Counted from the stretch's first letter, positions 35,633 through 44,990 are shown. The stretch is 64,000 bases of DNA from Macrococcus brunensis (GCF_004359615.1 NZ_SCWA01000007.1:37317-101316), one strand, 5' to 3'. Translations and numbers: made by a program. The notes: a model not told the origin generated them from the letters alone.

Positions 35633-36349
35633 TTAGTCGTTCAGTTTTCTTAATGCCTGTACAATCTCAATTTTAGAGCTTTCCACTTCGTGCGCCTGTT
35701 TGATGACGCGCGCAGGAGTGCCTGCCACAACAGCACCGGCCGGTACATCTTCAGTGACAATCGCACCTGCTGCGACGACTGCACCTTTGCCGACACGTAC
35801 ACCTTCAAGAATGACAGCATTCGCGCCAATCAGTACGTCATCTTCAATGACGACAGGGTCCGCGCTCGGCGGCTCAATAACACCTGCCAGCACTGCACCT
35901 GCACCGACGTGGACATTCTTACCAGTCGTCGCACGGCCGCCAAGTGTCGCATTCATATCGATCATTGTACCTGCGCCGACAACGGCACCGATATTAATCG
36001 TCGCACCCATCATCACGACTGCACCATCATGAATCTCCGCATGTTCGCGGATAAAGGCACCTGGTTCAATACGTGCATTGATCTTCGTCTGATCAATCAG
36101 CGGAATCGCTGAATTGCGGCGGTCATATTCCACTTCTACTTCTGTAACAAGTTGTTTATTCTCTTCATAGAATGCTTCCCAGTCTTTCAGGTCAGCGAAA
36201 ATCGTTTTTGAAGACTTACAGCCAAATACTTTTAAAGATTCCGGGAATGTTACCGCTGAAAAATCTCCGTTCACATAAACCTTAACAGGTGTTTTCTTTT
36301 CACTGTCGCTGATATATTGAATAATTTCCTGTGCTGATTGTAATGTCAT
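35633..36349 (-). CDS. dapD: 2,3,4,5-tetrahydropyridine-2,6-dicarboxylate N-acetyltransferase
   Basis: 238 residues. An N-terminal alpha/beta domain ([20 protein letters not shown]) precedes a left-handed beta-helix of hexapeptide repeats ([62 protein letters not shown]). Acetylates tetrahydrodipicolinate with acetyl-CoA, the committed step of the acetylase branch. The short length and [13 protein letters not shown] segment are typical of the Gram-positive DapH/DapD type. The second ATG has correct spacing from AAGGGG. Confidence 0.95.
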   Translation of the reverse strand: MTLQSAQEIIQYISDSEKKTPVKVYVNGDFSAVTFPESLKVFGCKSSKTIFADLKDWEAFYEENKQLVTEVEVEYDRRNSAIPLIDQTKINARIEPGAFIREHAEIHDGAVVMMGATINIGAVVGAGTMIDMNATLGGRATTGKNVHVGAGAVLAGVIEPPSADPVVIEDDVLIGANAVILEGVRVGKGAVVAAGAIVTEDVPAGAVVAGTPARVIKQAHEVESSKIEIVQALRKLND

Positions 36350-36363
36350 AATCATTCCCCTTT

Positions 36364-37083
36364 TTATAAGTTATCGAATGTATAGTAACCTGGTTCTTTG
36401 TTCACTAACTGCTCTGCAACATCAATGCTGCCTGACGCAAAAATATCTTTACTCTGAGCGCGATGTATAATCTGAATCGTTTCATCATGACCGGCGAACA
36501 GCACTTCATGCTCGCCGACGATTGTGCCGCCACGTACCACACTGATACCAACTTCTTCATCAGTTCGCGCTGTGTCCTCTTTTGTACGGTCATAGACTGG
36601 CGTGGTTGCCCCACGTTTTTCTTTGATAGCGTCATAGAGTTTCACTAGAGTACCGCTCGGTGCATCTACTTTCTTACGATGATGTTTCTCAGTCAGTTCA
36701 ATATCGAAATTCTGCAGGAGCGGTACACTGTATTTGATGATTTCAGTAAGAATATGGACGCCGTAGCTCATATTGGCGCTGAAAAAGACGGGTTTTGTCT
36801 GACTAGCTGCTTCTAGTGCCGCAATGATTTCTTCTTTACGCCCTGTTGTCGCCATAACTATCGGCATAGAATGCTCTTTTTCAATCACTGGCAGTGACAA
36901 TGCCGGATTTGAGAAGTCGATGATGACATCTGCTGCCGGCCATTCTGCATCTACCTGGTATGACGGATAAGGATATGATTTATCCGACAACGTGATCACT
37001 CCTGCGATTTCATGTCCCCGTTCTTCAGCAATCCGTGCCACCCGTTCGTTCATCGCACCGTAACCGACAAGTAATATCTTCAT
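36364..37083 (-). CDS. dapB: 4-hydroxy-tetrahydrodipicolinate reductase
   Basis: 239 residues. N-terminal Rossmann region [37 protein letters not shown], then [21 protein letters not shown] with the catalytic His-His-x-x-K-x-D-A-P-S-G-T signature. Reduces the DapA product with NAD(P)H. Its start overlaps the dapA stop by one base, so translation is coupled. Slightly shorter than the E. coli enzyme (273), as in other staphylococci. Confidence 0.95.
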   Translation of the reverse strand: MKILLVGYGAMNERVARIAEERGHEIAGVITLSDKSYPYPSYQVDAEWPAADVIIDFSNPALSLPVIEKEHSMPIVMATTGRKEEIIAALEAASQTKPVFFSANMSYGVHILTEIIKYSVPLLQNFDIELTEKHHRKKVDAPSGTLVKLYDAIKEKRGATTPVYDRTKEDTARTDEEVGISVVRGGTIVGEHEVLFAGHDETIQIIHRAQSKDIFASGSIDVAEQLVNKEPGYYTFDNL

Positions 37084-37961
37084 TACGCTTCACCTTTATA
37101 AGCTTTGTACGCTTCATGAATCACTTTACTGTCAGCTGCTTCAAGAGGAACAAGCGGTAATCTGACTTCTCCGTTTGCGTAACCCAGTTCAGTGACGAGC
37201 GCTTTAATCGGCATCGGGTTGACATCTATGCCGAGTGCATCAATAAGCGGACTGACTTTATCGAAAAGTCGCTGTGCTTCCGCAGGATCAGATGCATACG
37301 TTTCATATATCGCCTGGAATTCAGCAGGCACAGCATTCGCTACTACCGAGATAACACCATCACCGCCACGTTCGTAGAAAGGAATGATGGAGTCGTCATT
37401 ACCGCTGTAAAGTGCAAAATCTTCCATACCGAGCTCTTTGACCTGCTCCAGATAATTCATATCGCCTGTTGCATCTTTTAATGCAACGATATATTTGTTC
37501 TCTCCTAATATCTTCACTGTCTCAGGTTCAATCGTCATATTGGTACGTGCAGGTACATTATAGAGCACGACCGGCAGTTCAACCGCATCTGCAATCGCTG
37601 TGAAGTGAGCAATCAGACCGCGCTGATTGGTCTTGTTATAGTAAGGGGTGATCAGCATAATCGCATCGGCACCCGCTTCTTTTACTTTGAGAGAATGTTC
37701 AATCGTTGCCGCTGTGTTATTGGACCCTGTACCGACGATAATCGGTACACGTCCATCTGATACTTTGACAGCCAGTTCGACCAGCTTAAGTTTCTCTTCT
37801 TCATTCAAGGTTGAACCTTCGCCTGTCGTGCCGTTGACAAAAATGGACTGCATGCCGTTATCGATGAGAAATTCTACATGGCGCTCAAACGTTTCATAGT
37901 CCACAGCACCTTCCTTGAAAGGCGTGGTAATCGCAACTGCTGTTCCTCTGAATAATGTCAT
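37083..37961 (-). CDS. dapA: 4-hydroxy-tetrahydrodipicolinate synthase
   Basis: 292 residues, TIM barrel class I aldolase. [22 protein letters not shown] carries the catalytic Thr pair, [12 protein letters not shown] the Tyr and Arg, and [11 protein letters not shown] the Schiff-base Lys. Condenses pyruvate with aspartate semialdehyde, and opens the lysine branch. One-base overlaps on both sides (asd and dapB). Feedback by lysine is weak in Gram-positive forms, in line with control at the riboswitch. Confidence 0.96.
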   Translation of the reverse strand: MTLFRGTAVAITTPFKEGAVDYETFERHVEFLIDNGMQSIFVNGTTGEGSTLNEEEKLKLVELAVKVSDGRVPIIVGTGSNNTAATIEHSLKVKEAGADAIMLITPYYNKTNQRGLIAHFTAIADAVELPVVLYNVPARTNMTIEPETVKILGENKYIVALKDATGDMNYLEQVKELGMEDFALYSGNDDSIIPFYERGGDGVISVVANAVPAEFQAIYETYASDPAEAQRLFDKVSPLIDALGIDVNPMPIKALVTELGYANGEVRLPLVPLEAADSKVIHEAYKAYKGEA

Positions 37962-38947
37962 TACGCTTCACCTCTTTCTGCTAGTAATACTTCTAAGATC
38001 TGTACCGCATTCAGTGCTGCCCCTTTTAAGAGGTTATCAGCTGTACACCAGATATGGAAAGTGTTATCCAGTGATTCGTCCTCGCGGATACGGCCAACGA
38101 ACACTTCGTCACGTCCTGTTGAATCAATAGCGAGTGGATACTGATTGTTCTCTACATCATCAATCAGTACTACACCTTGCTGGTTCTTAAGTACTTCCCT
38201 TAGCTCTTCAACTGTTGCGGGTTTTTCAAGCGTGACATTGATCGCCACACTATGGCTGTCTTCAACCGGAACACGTACACATGTCGCTGTCACGCGAAGA
38301 TCCGGTAAGTTCAGGATTTTTTTCGTCTCTTCAATCATTTTCACTTCTTCTTTTGTATATCCATCTTCCCCGAAGACATCGATATGAGGCAGCACATTAT
38401 TATGAATCGGATGCGGATAGTTTACTGGTGCCGCGCCTTTCGCACCTTCACGGAGATCATTCAGACCAGCAAGACCTGAACCGGATACTGCCTGGTAAGT
38501 CGTGTAAGCGACACGTGTTAAACCGAATTGATCTGCGAGCGGTTTAAGCGGTACAACGGATTGAATCGTTGAACAGTTCGGATTTGCAATGATGGTGCGG
38601 TTCAGTACCGGCCGGTTCACTTCAGGAACAATGAGGTCGATATCTTCCTGTATACGGAAAGCACTGGAGTTATCAATGACAACTGCACCCGCTTGCTCAA
38701 AAACCGGTGAGAATCTGAGGGAAGTGCTTCCTCCTGCACTCATCAGTACATAATCGAAGTGTTCTGCTGCACGTTCTTCTGTCAGCTCCTGCACTTCATA
38801 TGTCTGTCCTTTGAAAGTGATGAGCTGGCCAGCTGATTTCCTGGAAGAGAATAATGTCAGTTCATCAAAAGGGATATTTCTGTGTTCCACAACTTCCATC
38901 ATTTTTGTGCCGACAAGTCCTGTTGCACCTACGATTGCTAATTTCAT
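37961..38947 (-). CDS. asd: Aspartate-semialdehyde dehydrogenase
   Basis: 328 residues. NADP loop GATGLVGTKMMEV near residue 7, SAGGSTSLRF, VIDNSSAFR, and the catalytic Cys in IIANPNCSTIQSVVPLKPL. The His/Arg substrate region follows in the C-terminal half (ATCVRVPVEDSHSVAIN). Reduces aspartyl phosphate to the semialdehyde shared by the lysine, methionine and threonine routes. Follows lysC by 30 bp. Confidence 0.96.
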   Translation of the reverse strand: MKLAIVGATGLVGTKMMEVVEHRNIPFDELTLFSSRKSAGQLITFKGQTYEVQELTEERAAEHFDYVLMSAGGSTSLRFSPVFEQAGAVVIDNSSAFRIQEDIDLIVPEVNRPVLNRTIIANPNCSTIQSVVPLKPLADQFGLTRVAYTTYQAVSGSGLAGLNDLREGAKGAAPVNYPHPIHNNVLPHIDVFGEDGYTKEEVKMIEETKKILNLPDLRVTATCVRVPVEDSHSVAINVTLEKPATVEELREVLKNQQGVVLIDDVENNQYPLAIDSTGRDEVFVGRIREDESLDNTFHIWCTADNLLKGAALNAVQILEVLLAERGEA

Positions 38948-38977
38948 TATCCATTCCTCCTATATAATAGCCGTTAT

Positions 38978-40180
38978 TTACAGTTCAAAGACTGCACATA
39001 ATTGTTTGACAGCTTCCTGACCATTCGCCTGATCGACCACATATGAGATGCTGATTTCCGAAGTGGTGACCTGATAGAATGGAATATTGTGATTCAAGAG
39101 TGTCATGAAGACCTTACTTGCGACCCCTGACATGTCACGCATGCCTGAACCAATGACTGATACTTTGACATAATCTTCTTGGATAACGAAATTCAGCGAC
39201 GGATATTCCTCTTTTAATACAGAGAAGATTTTATCGATCTGCTGCGCATCCGTATCTTTCATCGTAAAGGAAATCTGCAGACCATCCATATTGACAATCT
39301 GTGAAATCATATCGATATTGACTTCTTCCTTCTCAAGTAACTCGAATAGTTTCTTTAATAGCTCACTATCGTTCATTGGATAGCTGACCGTCACATAATC
39401 CATATCTTTATCTAGAGCCACACCTGTGACTGCTTTTTTCTCGAGAATCTCTTCCTGTGCCATAATCCATGTCCCCTTCTCATCTGATAAAGTCTGTCCT
39501 AAATAAATCGGAATGTTATAGTTCTTCGCAATCTCGACGCTTCGAGTTTCCAGTACACCCGCTCCGAGTGCGCTCATTTCCATCATCTCTTCATAGCTGA
39601 CGTAATCTAGGCGCTTTGCCGGGAAGATACGAGGATCCGTTCCGTAAACACCAGCCACATCTGTGTAGATTTCACATGAAACATCGAGTGCAGAGGCAAT
39701 AGCAACCGCTGTCGTATCACTGCCCCCGCGTCCAAGCGTTGTGATTTCACCCAGTTCATTCATCCCCTGGAAACCTGCGACAACTATGACATCATGGCTG
39801 CTGAATGTCTCTTCAAATTTCTGTTCCTTGATATTGAGTATCTTACTTTTCAGATGATGACCCTTTGTTCTGATACCTGCCTGAAAACCAGTCAGTGCCT
39901 GTGTCCGGACATCGAGCTCTTTCAGGATGATCGACAGATAGGAAATGGTCTGCTGCTCACCTGTCGTCAAGAGCAGTGCTAAGTCCTGCTCGTTCGGAGC
40001 AGATGATAATAAATCTACATTCCGCAGCAGTTCATCAGTCGTCTTACCCATTGCAGAAACAACGACGACCAGCTGCTCATCCTGCTCTGTCCGCTTCTTC
40101 AGATATCCTGCAATATTCTTCAGCTTCGTAAAATCCGCCACTGAAGTCCCACCAAACTTAATTACACTACGCTTTGTCAC
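38978..40180 (-). CDS. lysC: Aspartate kinase
   Basis: 400 residues. Kinase signature VIKFGGTSVADFTKLKNI at the N-terminus, VVVVSAMGKTTDEL, GRGGSDTTAVAIASALD and FTDV-like EIYTDVAGVYGTDPR, followed by two ACT domains (about 255-400). Phosphorylates aspartate, first step of the operon pathway. The start is GTG at 40180, seven bases after GGGAGG; a longer frame would run into the riboswitch terminator. Controlled by the lysine riboswitch directly upstream. The ACT domains allow added feedback inhibition. Confidence 0.95.
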   Translation of the reverse strand: MTKRSVIKFGGTSVADFTKLKNIAGYLKKRTEQDEQLVVVVSAMGKTTDELLRNVDLLSSAPNEQDLALLLTTGEQQTISYLSIILKELDVRTQALTGFQAGIRTKGHHLKSKILNIKEQKFEETFSSHDVIVVAGFQGMNELGEITTLGRGGSDTTAVAIASALDVSCEIYTDVAGVYGTDPRIFPAKRLDYVSYEEMMEMSALGAGVLETRSVEIAKNYNIPIYLGQTLSDEKGTWIMAQEEILEKKAVTGVALDKDMDYVTVSYPMNDSELLKKLFELLEKEEVNIDMISQIVNMDGLQISFTMKDTDAQQIDKIFSVLKEEYPSLNFVIQEDYVKVSVIGSGMRDMSGVASKVFMTLLNHNIPFYQVTTSEISISYVVDQANGQEAVKQLCAVFEL

Positions 40181-40205
40181 ATTAAATCCTCCCACGGCAT
40201 CTGAA

Positions 40206-40426
40206 AACAAAAAAACAAGTTCATAATGGCATGAACTTGTTTACTCTATTTACAAGTGATGCACTCCATTATTTTTCAAATAATGACAAACCAAGAGCTC
40301 TTAACTCAATGATCCAACATATCAATCCCTGCAAGAACTGATACATTTCGGCATCTCACCCTTTCAGTAAAGTATTTGCAGATTCCAGACTTTACTTACT
40401 GATGATCGATGCGCCTCATCTCTATC
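40206..40426 (-). promoter_or_regulatory. Lysine riboswitch (L box) with intrinsic terminator
   Basis: Minus-strand leader of lysC. Conserved L-box parts appear in order: AGATGAGGCGC at the 5' end (about 40411-40423), CAGTAAGTAAAG, and GGGTGAGATGCCGAAATG. The expression platform is a terminator with an 11-bp stem (40214-40224 with 40231-40241, AACAAGTTCAT) and a T-run. Lysine binding should stop transcription of the whole lysC-to-patA operon. Confidence 0.93.
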
Positions 40427-40463
40427 TATTAAATTGTTATACATAAATTATACATGACCATTC

Positions 40464-40785
40464 TTAAAATGTACAGAAAATTGCCAACATATTATTTTTT
40501 GCAAGCTGACTATAAATTTCCTTATAATGCTCATCTAGAAAATAAGTCCATTTATACCAGTCTCCCTTATAATAAATAGCTAATGTTTCATTCAACAATG
40601 ACTTAGACAGTTCTACTTTCTCTATTTTATCGATTTCAAATGACTCCGTAATATCATCCAGTTCTTCGGATTCAAAAATTAGGATACCTGTCTGATCATT
40701 CAACGTTAAAGTGCCTGGGATTGCCACAAAACGATATTGAAAAGTCTTGTACGAACAGTATGTTTTAATATTAATACGAGAAAAT
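40464..40785 (-). pseudogene. Truncated PH/GRAM-like protein without a start
   Basis: The frame from the rpsN stop to 40464 looks like real protein (FVAIPGTLTLNDQTGILIFE, then ITESFEIDKIEKVELSKSLL, IYYKGDWYKWTYFLDEHYKE), with the beta-rich character of GRAM/bacterial PH domains. No ATG and no ribosome site lie outside rpsN; the only longer frame overlaps rpsN antisense-of-frame. It is either an N-terminally truncated gene, or read from a GTG at about 40726 or by coupling to rpsN. Confidence 0.5.
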
Positions 40786-41055
40786 CTACCAGCTTGATTT
40801 CTTAACACCGGGAATCTGGCCTTTATGTGCCAGCTCACGGAAGGCGATACGTGACAGCTTGAATTTACGATAGACACCTCTAGGTCGGCCTGTTAATTCA
40901 CAGCGTCTTGTTAGTCTTGTCGGTGATGAATCTCTCGGTAGTTTTGCGAGCGCTGCGTAGTTTCCTTCATGTTTCAGCTGCTCGCGTTTTTCTCGGTACT
41001 GCTCAACTAATGCTTGTCTTTTCTTCTCTTTTGCGATTTTTGATTTTTTAGCCAT
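40786..41055 (-). CDS. rpsN: 30S ribosomal protein S14, zinc-independent paralogue
   Basis: 89 residues: [19 protein letters not shown] at the start and [20 protein letters not shown] with [22 protein letters not shown] at the end. It has only one cysteine, so the zinc ribbon of the standard 61-aa S14 is absent (C-minus form). Such paralogues replace the zinc form when zinc is scarce and are repressed by Zur. A near-palindromic Zur box lies 20 bp upstream. Confidence 0.95.
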   Translation of the reverse strand: MAKKSKIAKEKKRQALVEQYREKREQLKHEGNYAALAKLPRDSSPTRLTRRCELTGRPRGVYRKFKLSRIAFRELAHKGQIPGVKKSSW

Positions 41056-41075
41056 AATAACTCCTTTGTATTTAC

Positions 41076-41096
41076 AAATCGTAATAATTACGTTTT
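41076..41096. promoter_or_regulatory. Zur box upstream of rpsN
   Basis: AAATCGTAAT-A-ATTACGTTTT matches the Bacillales Zur consensus (AAATCGTAATNATTACGATTT) with one arm base changed. Located between promoter region and start of the zinc-independent S14 gene. Confidence 0.88.
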
Positions 41097-41204
41097 ATAA
41101 ATATAGCACAGCTCTCTTTTTTACGCAAACGAAGAAGCAATCTTTTAACAATGAAATTCATCGTCTTGCAAAACAAATCTATCTGATAGAATCCAAATGT
41201 AAGT

Positions 41205-41366
41205 TCAAGGCCGGTCTATTCTGTATACTAGATAAAATAGGGCAGACAACGCGGTGCAGATCAAGCCGGAATTAATCCGCACGCTTGTCGGCATCAATAG
41301 AGAGAGAACCAGATAAATGATGGCGATGCCTATCATAATGATAGATAACAGCAAGTAAGCTTTCAT
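41205..41366 (-). CDS. Small hydrophobic membrane protein (53 aa)
   Basis: Open frame MKAYLLLSIIMIGIAIIYL..., followed by LICTALSALFYLVYRIDRP and a stop. Two hydrophobic helices (about 3-25 and 35-48) are joined by a short polar turn, and the tail is positively charged. GAAGAGG lies 10 bases before the ATG. No family recognised. It would be monocistronic between the FAD enzyme (divergent) and rpsN. Confidence 0.55.
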   Translation of the reverse strand: MKAYLLLSIIMIGIAIIYLVLSLLMPTSVRINSGLICTALSALFYLVYRIDRP

Positions 41367-41520
41367 ATATGATTAACCTCTTCCAGCTCTATAGTATATA
41401 ATTTTTATTATAATGAACTCTTATGATCAACACTAATGCCAGCTACTTTGACTTAAACATTACTTCTATACGAATATTTGACTTATACTAACTATAAAGA
41501 AAAGAAAAAGGAGCTTCATT

Positions 41521-43158
41521 ATGATGAAAACAGTAACGATTATTGGTGCAGGCTTAAGCGGGCTGGTTGCTGCAGCTGAACTTCTAAAACGAGGTCATCA
41601 AGTCACGATGCTTGATCAGGAACCGGCTCAAGCAATAGGGGGACAGGCATTCTGGTCATTCGGCGGTCTCTTTCTCGTAAATTCGGGGCTGCAGCGCAAG
41701 TTCCAGGTCAAAGATTCATATGAACTTGCCCTTAATGACTGGATGGGAACAGCACGCTTTGACAGATTAGATGATGAAGATAAATGGGCTGTGAAATGGG
41801 CTGAAGCTTATATCCGCTTTGCAAGCTTTGAGAAAGAAAAGTATCTGAAATCGATGGGCATTAAATTCGCACCTGTTCTCGGCTGGGCTGAACGCGGCGG
41901 CTCAAGTGCTGAGGGTCACGGCAATTCAGTACCTCGTTTCCATATCACCTGGGGGACAGGCCCCGGCCTGATTGAACCTTTCGTCAACTACTGCCTTGCA
42001 CATAAGTCGTTTAAATTTCTGCCGAGACATCAGGTCACAGATCTGGTTATTGCAAATAATAAAGTGCAGGGAATCTCAGGGAATATTTTAGAACCGAGTG
42101 ATGTAGAACGTGGCGCCCCGTCTTCGCGCATAGTGATTGATACATTCGAGATGCCTGTTGAGCACTTAATTATAACGACGGGCGGAATCGGTGCGAATCA
42201 TGAACTCATCAAACAGAACTGGCCGAAGAGACTGGGAAAAGCACCGGCACATATGATTCAAGGTGTACCCGATTCAACAGACGGCAAAATGCTGAAAATC
42301 AGTGAGGATGCCGGCGTCCGTCTGGTGAATAAAGACCGTATGTGGCATTATACAGAAGGCATTCAGAATCACAGCCCCATCTGGAAGCAGCACGGTATCC
42401 GTATTATTCCTGGCCCTTCTTCTATGTGGTTTGACGCGACAGGTAGACGATTCTCAGCTCCTGATTACCCTGGCTTTGATACCCTCCATACACTGGAATC
42501 AATCACTAAAACAGGTTATGACTACTCCTGGTTTATCCTGACTGAGGATATCATTAAAAAAGAGTTCGTCTTATCAGGTTCTGAGCAGAACCCTGACTTA
42601 ACCGGCAAAGACTACAGACAGATTCTGAAAGAACGTCTATCGAGTCATGCAACTGGTCCTGTTGAGAAATTCCGGACAGACGGCGCGGACTTTGTTGAAG
42701 CAGATAACTTAAGAGATTTAGTCTCAGAGATGAACAGCCTCGCTGGGAATAATTTACTGGATTATGAGACAATCAAGAAACAGATTGAGCTGCGTGATCT
42801 GCAGGTTGATAATCCTTTCAGTAAAGACCCACAGATTACGTTCATTAACGGTGCTAGACATTTTCTGGGAGATAAGCTGATCAGGACAGCAAAGCCGCAC
42901 AAGTTTCTGGACGGCCGCAAACTGATCGCCGTTAAACTGCATATCATCAGTCGTAAAACCCTCGGCGGTATTCAGACAGACTTGAACAGCCAGGTCTTCA
43001 ATCAGCACGAAGAACTGATAGAGGGTCTCTATGCTGCCGGAGAAGTCGCAGGCTTCGGCGGCGGAGGTGTACATGGTTACGGTGCACTGGAAGGCACTTT
43101 CCTGGGAGGATGTATCTTCAGCGGGTTACGCGCGGCTATCGGTATTGATTCAAAGTAA
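41521..43158 (+). CDS. FAD-dependent oxidoreductase (fumarate reductase/ketosteroid dehydrogenase-like, COG3573)
   Basis: 545 residues. Dinucleotide-binding VTIIGAGLSGLVAAAELLKRG at residue 4, GGQAFWSFGGLFLVN, a long insert with ERGGSSAEGHGNSVPRFHIT, and the C-terminal FAD motif GLYAAGEVAGFGGGGVHGYG. The group is annotated as FAD-binding dehydrogenase; natural substrates are unproven. Cytosolic (no signal peptide). ATG follows AAAAAGGAGC. Single gene with a bidirectional terminator. Confidence 0.85.
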   Translation: MMKTVTIIGAGLSGLVAAAELLKRGHQVTMLDQEPAQAIGGQAFWSFGGLFLVNSGLQRKFQVKDSYELALNDWMGTARFDRLDDEDKWAVKWAEAYIRFASFEKEKYLKSMGIKFAPVLGWAERGGSSAEGHGNSVPRFHITWGTGPGLIEPFVNYCLAHKSFKFLPRHQVTDLVIANNKVQGISGNILEPSDVERGAPSSRIVIDTFEMPVEHLIITTGGIGANHELIKQNWPKRLGKAPAHMIQGVPDSTDGKMLKISEDAGVRLVNKDRMWHYTEGIQNHSPIWKQHGIRIIPGPSSMWFDATGRRFSAPDYPGFDTLHTLESITKTGYDYSWFILTEDIIKKEFVLSGSEQNPDLTGKDYRQILKERLSSHATGPVEKFRTDGADFVEADNLRDLVSEMNSLAGNNLLDYETIKKQIELRDLQVDNPFSKDPQITFINGARHFLGDKLIRTAKPHKFLDGRKLIAVKLHIISRKTLGGIQTDLNSQVFNQHEELIEGLYAAGEVAGFGGGGVHGYGALEGTFLGGCIFSGLRAAIGIDSK

Positions 43159-43186
43159 GATTTCTAGAAAGTATGATTTTTTATCA

Positions 43187-43225
43187 ATAAAGAGCCATTG
43201 GATTCTCTCCAACGGCTCTTTATTT
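43187..43225. terminator. Bidirectional terminator after the FAD enzyme
   Basis: AATAAAGAGCC / GGCTCTTTATT with further pairing of ATTGGA with TCCAAC. T-rich on both sides, overlapping the 3' end of the convergent gene. Confidence 0.85.
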
Positions 43226-43600
43226 TATCTTATCTTCTATATAGTGATAATAACTCGCTGGAATGATATCAAAATCAGGATGCTCTTTATTCTCAAGAAA
43301 ATTCTCCATCATCTTTCTATCACTAAAATCAGTTAACTCCAGTGCACGCCATTCATGAAAGAAGGCCAGTTCAAATGCATCATCGAGATAAGGCAGACAC
43401 AGGCTGTACACTTCAGCAGCAACGAGGTGCAAGTTTGCCTCCTCAGCAGTAATCGCATAACGTGACAGCGCATCAGCAATACGACGTTCTTCAATATCAT
43501 ACTCAAAGAAATAACCAATTATTTTTTCAACATCTTGTCTTTCAACTAGCCCCCTTAATTCCTCTGGTAGCTGTTGCAATAAAATTTCTTCACTTCTCAT
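43220..43600 (-). CDS. Hypothetical helical protein (126 aa)
   Basis: Acidic, mostly helical: ILLQQLPEELRGLVERQDVE, then ADALSRYAITAEEANLHLVAA and FFHEWRALELTDFSDRK. It overlaps the upstream NUDIX gene by 11 bp, so is translated with it. No domain is recognised; tetratricopeptide-like helix pairs are possible. Confidence 0.6.
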   Translation of the reverse strand: MRSEEILLQQLPEELRGLVERQDVEKIIGYFFEYDIEERRIADALSRYAITAEEANLHLVAAEVYSLCLPYLDDAFELAFFHEWRALELTDFSDRKMMENFLENKEHPDFDIIPASYYHYIEDKIK

Positions 43601-43991
43601 ATATAAGCTCCTGACTGTTCAGTTTATCAATAAGCACAAGAACAGCGGGCGCAATCATTTCACTGTGTGCAAGATCAAAATAGCGTAATCCAGTAATTTC
43701 GTTATGCTCTACTGCTTGAGCTAGTGAGCCCTTATACGTAAAACATTCGAGTGATACAGTGGCATTCTGAGGATAAGCAGGGCCTTCAACACAGCCGAGA
43801 TAATGGACTTTATCCTGCTCAAGCTCTACATTCAGCTCTTCTTGAACTTCACGTAATACAGCAGCCAGTGGTTCTTCTCCGTCCTCAATCTTACCGCCGG
43901 GTAAATAATATTTCTCGAGTTCTCTTACTTTAACTAACAACAGCTGCTCATCTTTGATATAGACTAAAGCTGCACATTTAATATCCGCCAT
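43590..43991 (-). CDS. NUDIX hydrolase
   Basis: 133 residues. Nudix box GGKIEDGEEPLAAVLREVQE followed by ELNVEL matches G-x5-E-x7-R-E-U-x-E-E-x-G-U with the glycine before U replaced. It hydrolyses a nucleoside diphosphate linked to another group. I use ATG 43991, eight bases after AAAGG; the earlier ATG touches that site. Followed by an overlapping hypothetical gene. Confidence 0.88.
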   Translation of the reverse strand: MADIKCAALVYIKDEQLLLVKVRELEKYYLPGGKIEDGEEPLAAVLREVQEELNVELEQDKVHYLGCVEGPAYPQNATVSLECFTYKGSLAQAVEHNEITGLRYFDLAHSEMIAPAVLVLIDKLNSQELIYEK

Positions 43992-44028
43992 ATGCTTCAT
44001 CCTTTCTCTTCTATTACAGCGATGCCAT

Positions 44029-44061
44029 AAAAAAACACCAAAGCCTGATCAGACTTCGGTG
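44029..44061 (-). terminator. Terminator after tRNA-Thr
   Basis: CACCGAAG/CTTTGGTG stem (with G-T pairs) around CTGATCAG, then seven T on the minus strand. Six bases after the tRNA 3' end. Confidence 0.82.
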
Positions 44062-44066
44062 CACTA

Positions 44067-44137
44067 TGCCTCCACCCAGAATCGAACTGAGGATTCATCA
44101 TTACCATTGATGTGTTATACCACTTAACTATGGAGGC
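44067..44137 (-). tRNA. tRNA-Thr (anticodon GGT)
   Basis: 71 nt. Acceptor GCCTCCA pairs with TGGAGGC. The D arm is GTTA-AGTGGTA-TAAC, the anticodon arm CATCA-ATGGTAA-TGATG gives anticodon GGT, and the T arm is CTCAG-TTCGATT-CTGGG. Discriminator A, no encoded CCA. Reads ACC and ACU codons. Confidence 0.92.
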
Positions 44138-44165
44138 GCGACTATCTACTAGTCTAATCAAAAAC

Positions 44166-44465
44166 TCATTGATTTTCAATATGATTTTTAAAAAAAGGAT
44201 GTCTATTGATCAAAACAGCGTACAGGAGAATAACAATGACAAATCCTGCAGTCAGCCAGTTTGAATTAATATGCAGAGACTCAATCATCATCATGTAGAC
44301 ACTTGATAATATAGCAATAACACCTGTTGCCTGTGTGATACGTCTACCGTTATATTTCGCTTTCTGTTCGTCAGACATCGTATTGTAGCCGGCCACAAGA
44401 AAACTGCCTTTACCCGCCAGCATAAAGAGACCGACGATGAAAAATAAGAGTGCTATTCCAATCAT
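44166..44465 (-). CDS. DUF3784-type membrane protein
   Basis: 99 residues, three hydrophobic helices (about 1-17, 43-62, 70-86). The loop GYNTMSDEQKAKYNGRRITQATG is the DUF3784 signature. Function unknown. Overlaps the msrA gene by 4 bp, so translated together. The stop precedes the tRNA gene by about 30 bp. Confidence 0.8.
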   Translation of the reverse strand: MIGIALLFFIVGLFMLAGKGSFLVAGYNTMSDEQKAKYNGRRITQATGVIAILSSVYMMMIESLHINSNWLTAGFVIVILLYAVLINRHPFFKNHIENQ

Positions 44466-44947
44466 TTCTTTTCCTCCCTTTTATATAAGTTCAGCAGCTC
44501 AGAAGGAATATGACAGTAATCATTCGGATACTTATCCAGATGATCCTGATGTTCTTCTGCACTCGGAATATAATGAGTGAGCGGTCTGACTTCAACAGCT
44601 ATCCGGTCGCTGTCTCTTCTCTCCTTTATAAATGCAGCCGCTATCTTAAGATGCCTGTTATCTTCACTATAGACACCTGTCCGGTACTTCTCTCCGACAT
44701 CGATTCCCTGCTGATTGACACTGTAAGGATCAATGATCAGAAATAGGTTTTCAAGCAGTGTCTCTACTGTTACTTCTTCAGGATTAAATATTGTCTTTAC
44801 ACACTCTGCATAGCCATCGTATGGCCCATCCAGCACATCACTCGTTCCGTTCGCACGGCCCGCTTCTGTCGTGATAACACCCAGTATTGTTTTAATAAAA
44901 GCCTGTACCCCCCAAAGACAGCCGCCTGCCAGATAAATTATTTCCAC
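44462..44947 (-). CDS. msrA: Peptide-methionine (S)-S-oxide reductase
   Basis: 161 residues. The catalytic motif reads GGCLWG (GCFWG in most), followed by GPYDGYAECVKTIFNPEEV, FLIIDPYSVNQQGIDVGEKYRTGVY and EEHQDHLDKYPNDYCHI, with a C-terminal Cys that may resolve the disulphide. Repairs methionine sulphoxide in proteins. GTG start at 44947 after GGGAGTGG. Compact relative of about 160 aa, possibly with altered substrate range because of the Leu substitution. Confidence 0.9.
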   Translation of the reverse strand: MEIIYLAGGCLWGVQAFIKTILGVITTEAGRANGTSDVLDGPYDGYAECVKTIFNPEEVTVETLLENLFLIIDPYSVNQQGIDVGEKYRTGVYSEDNRHLKIAAAFIKERRDSDRIAVEVRPLTHYIPSAEEHQDHLDKYPNDYCHIPSELLNLYKREEKK

Positions 44948-44990
44948 GCACACCACTCCCTTATCAAAATTATACAGTAAACATAATAGA

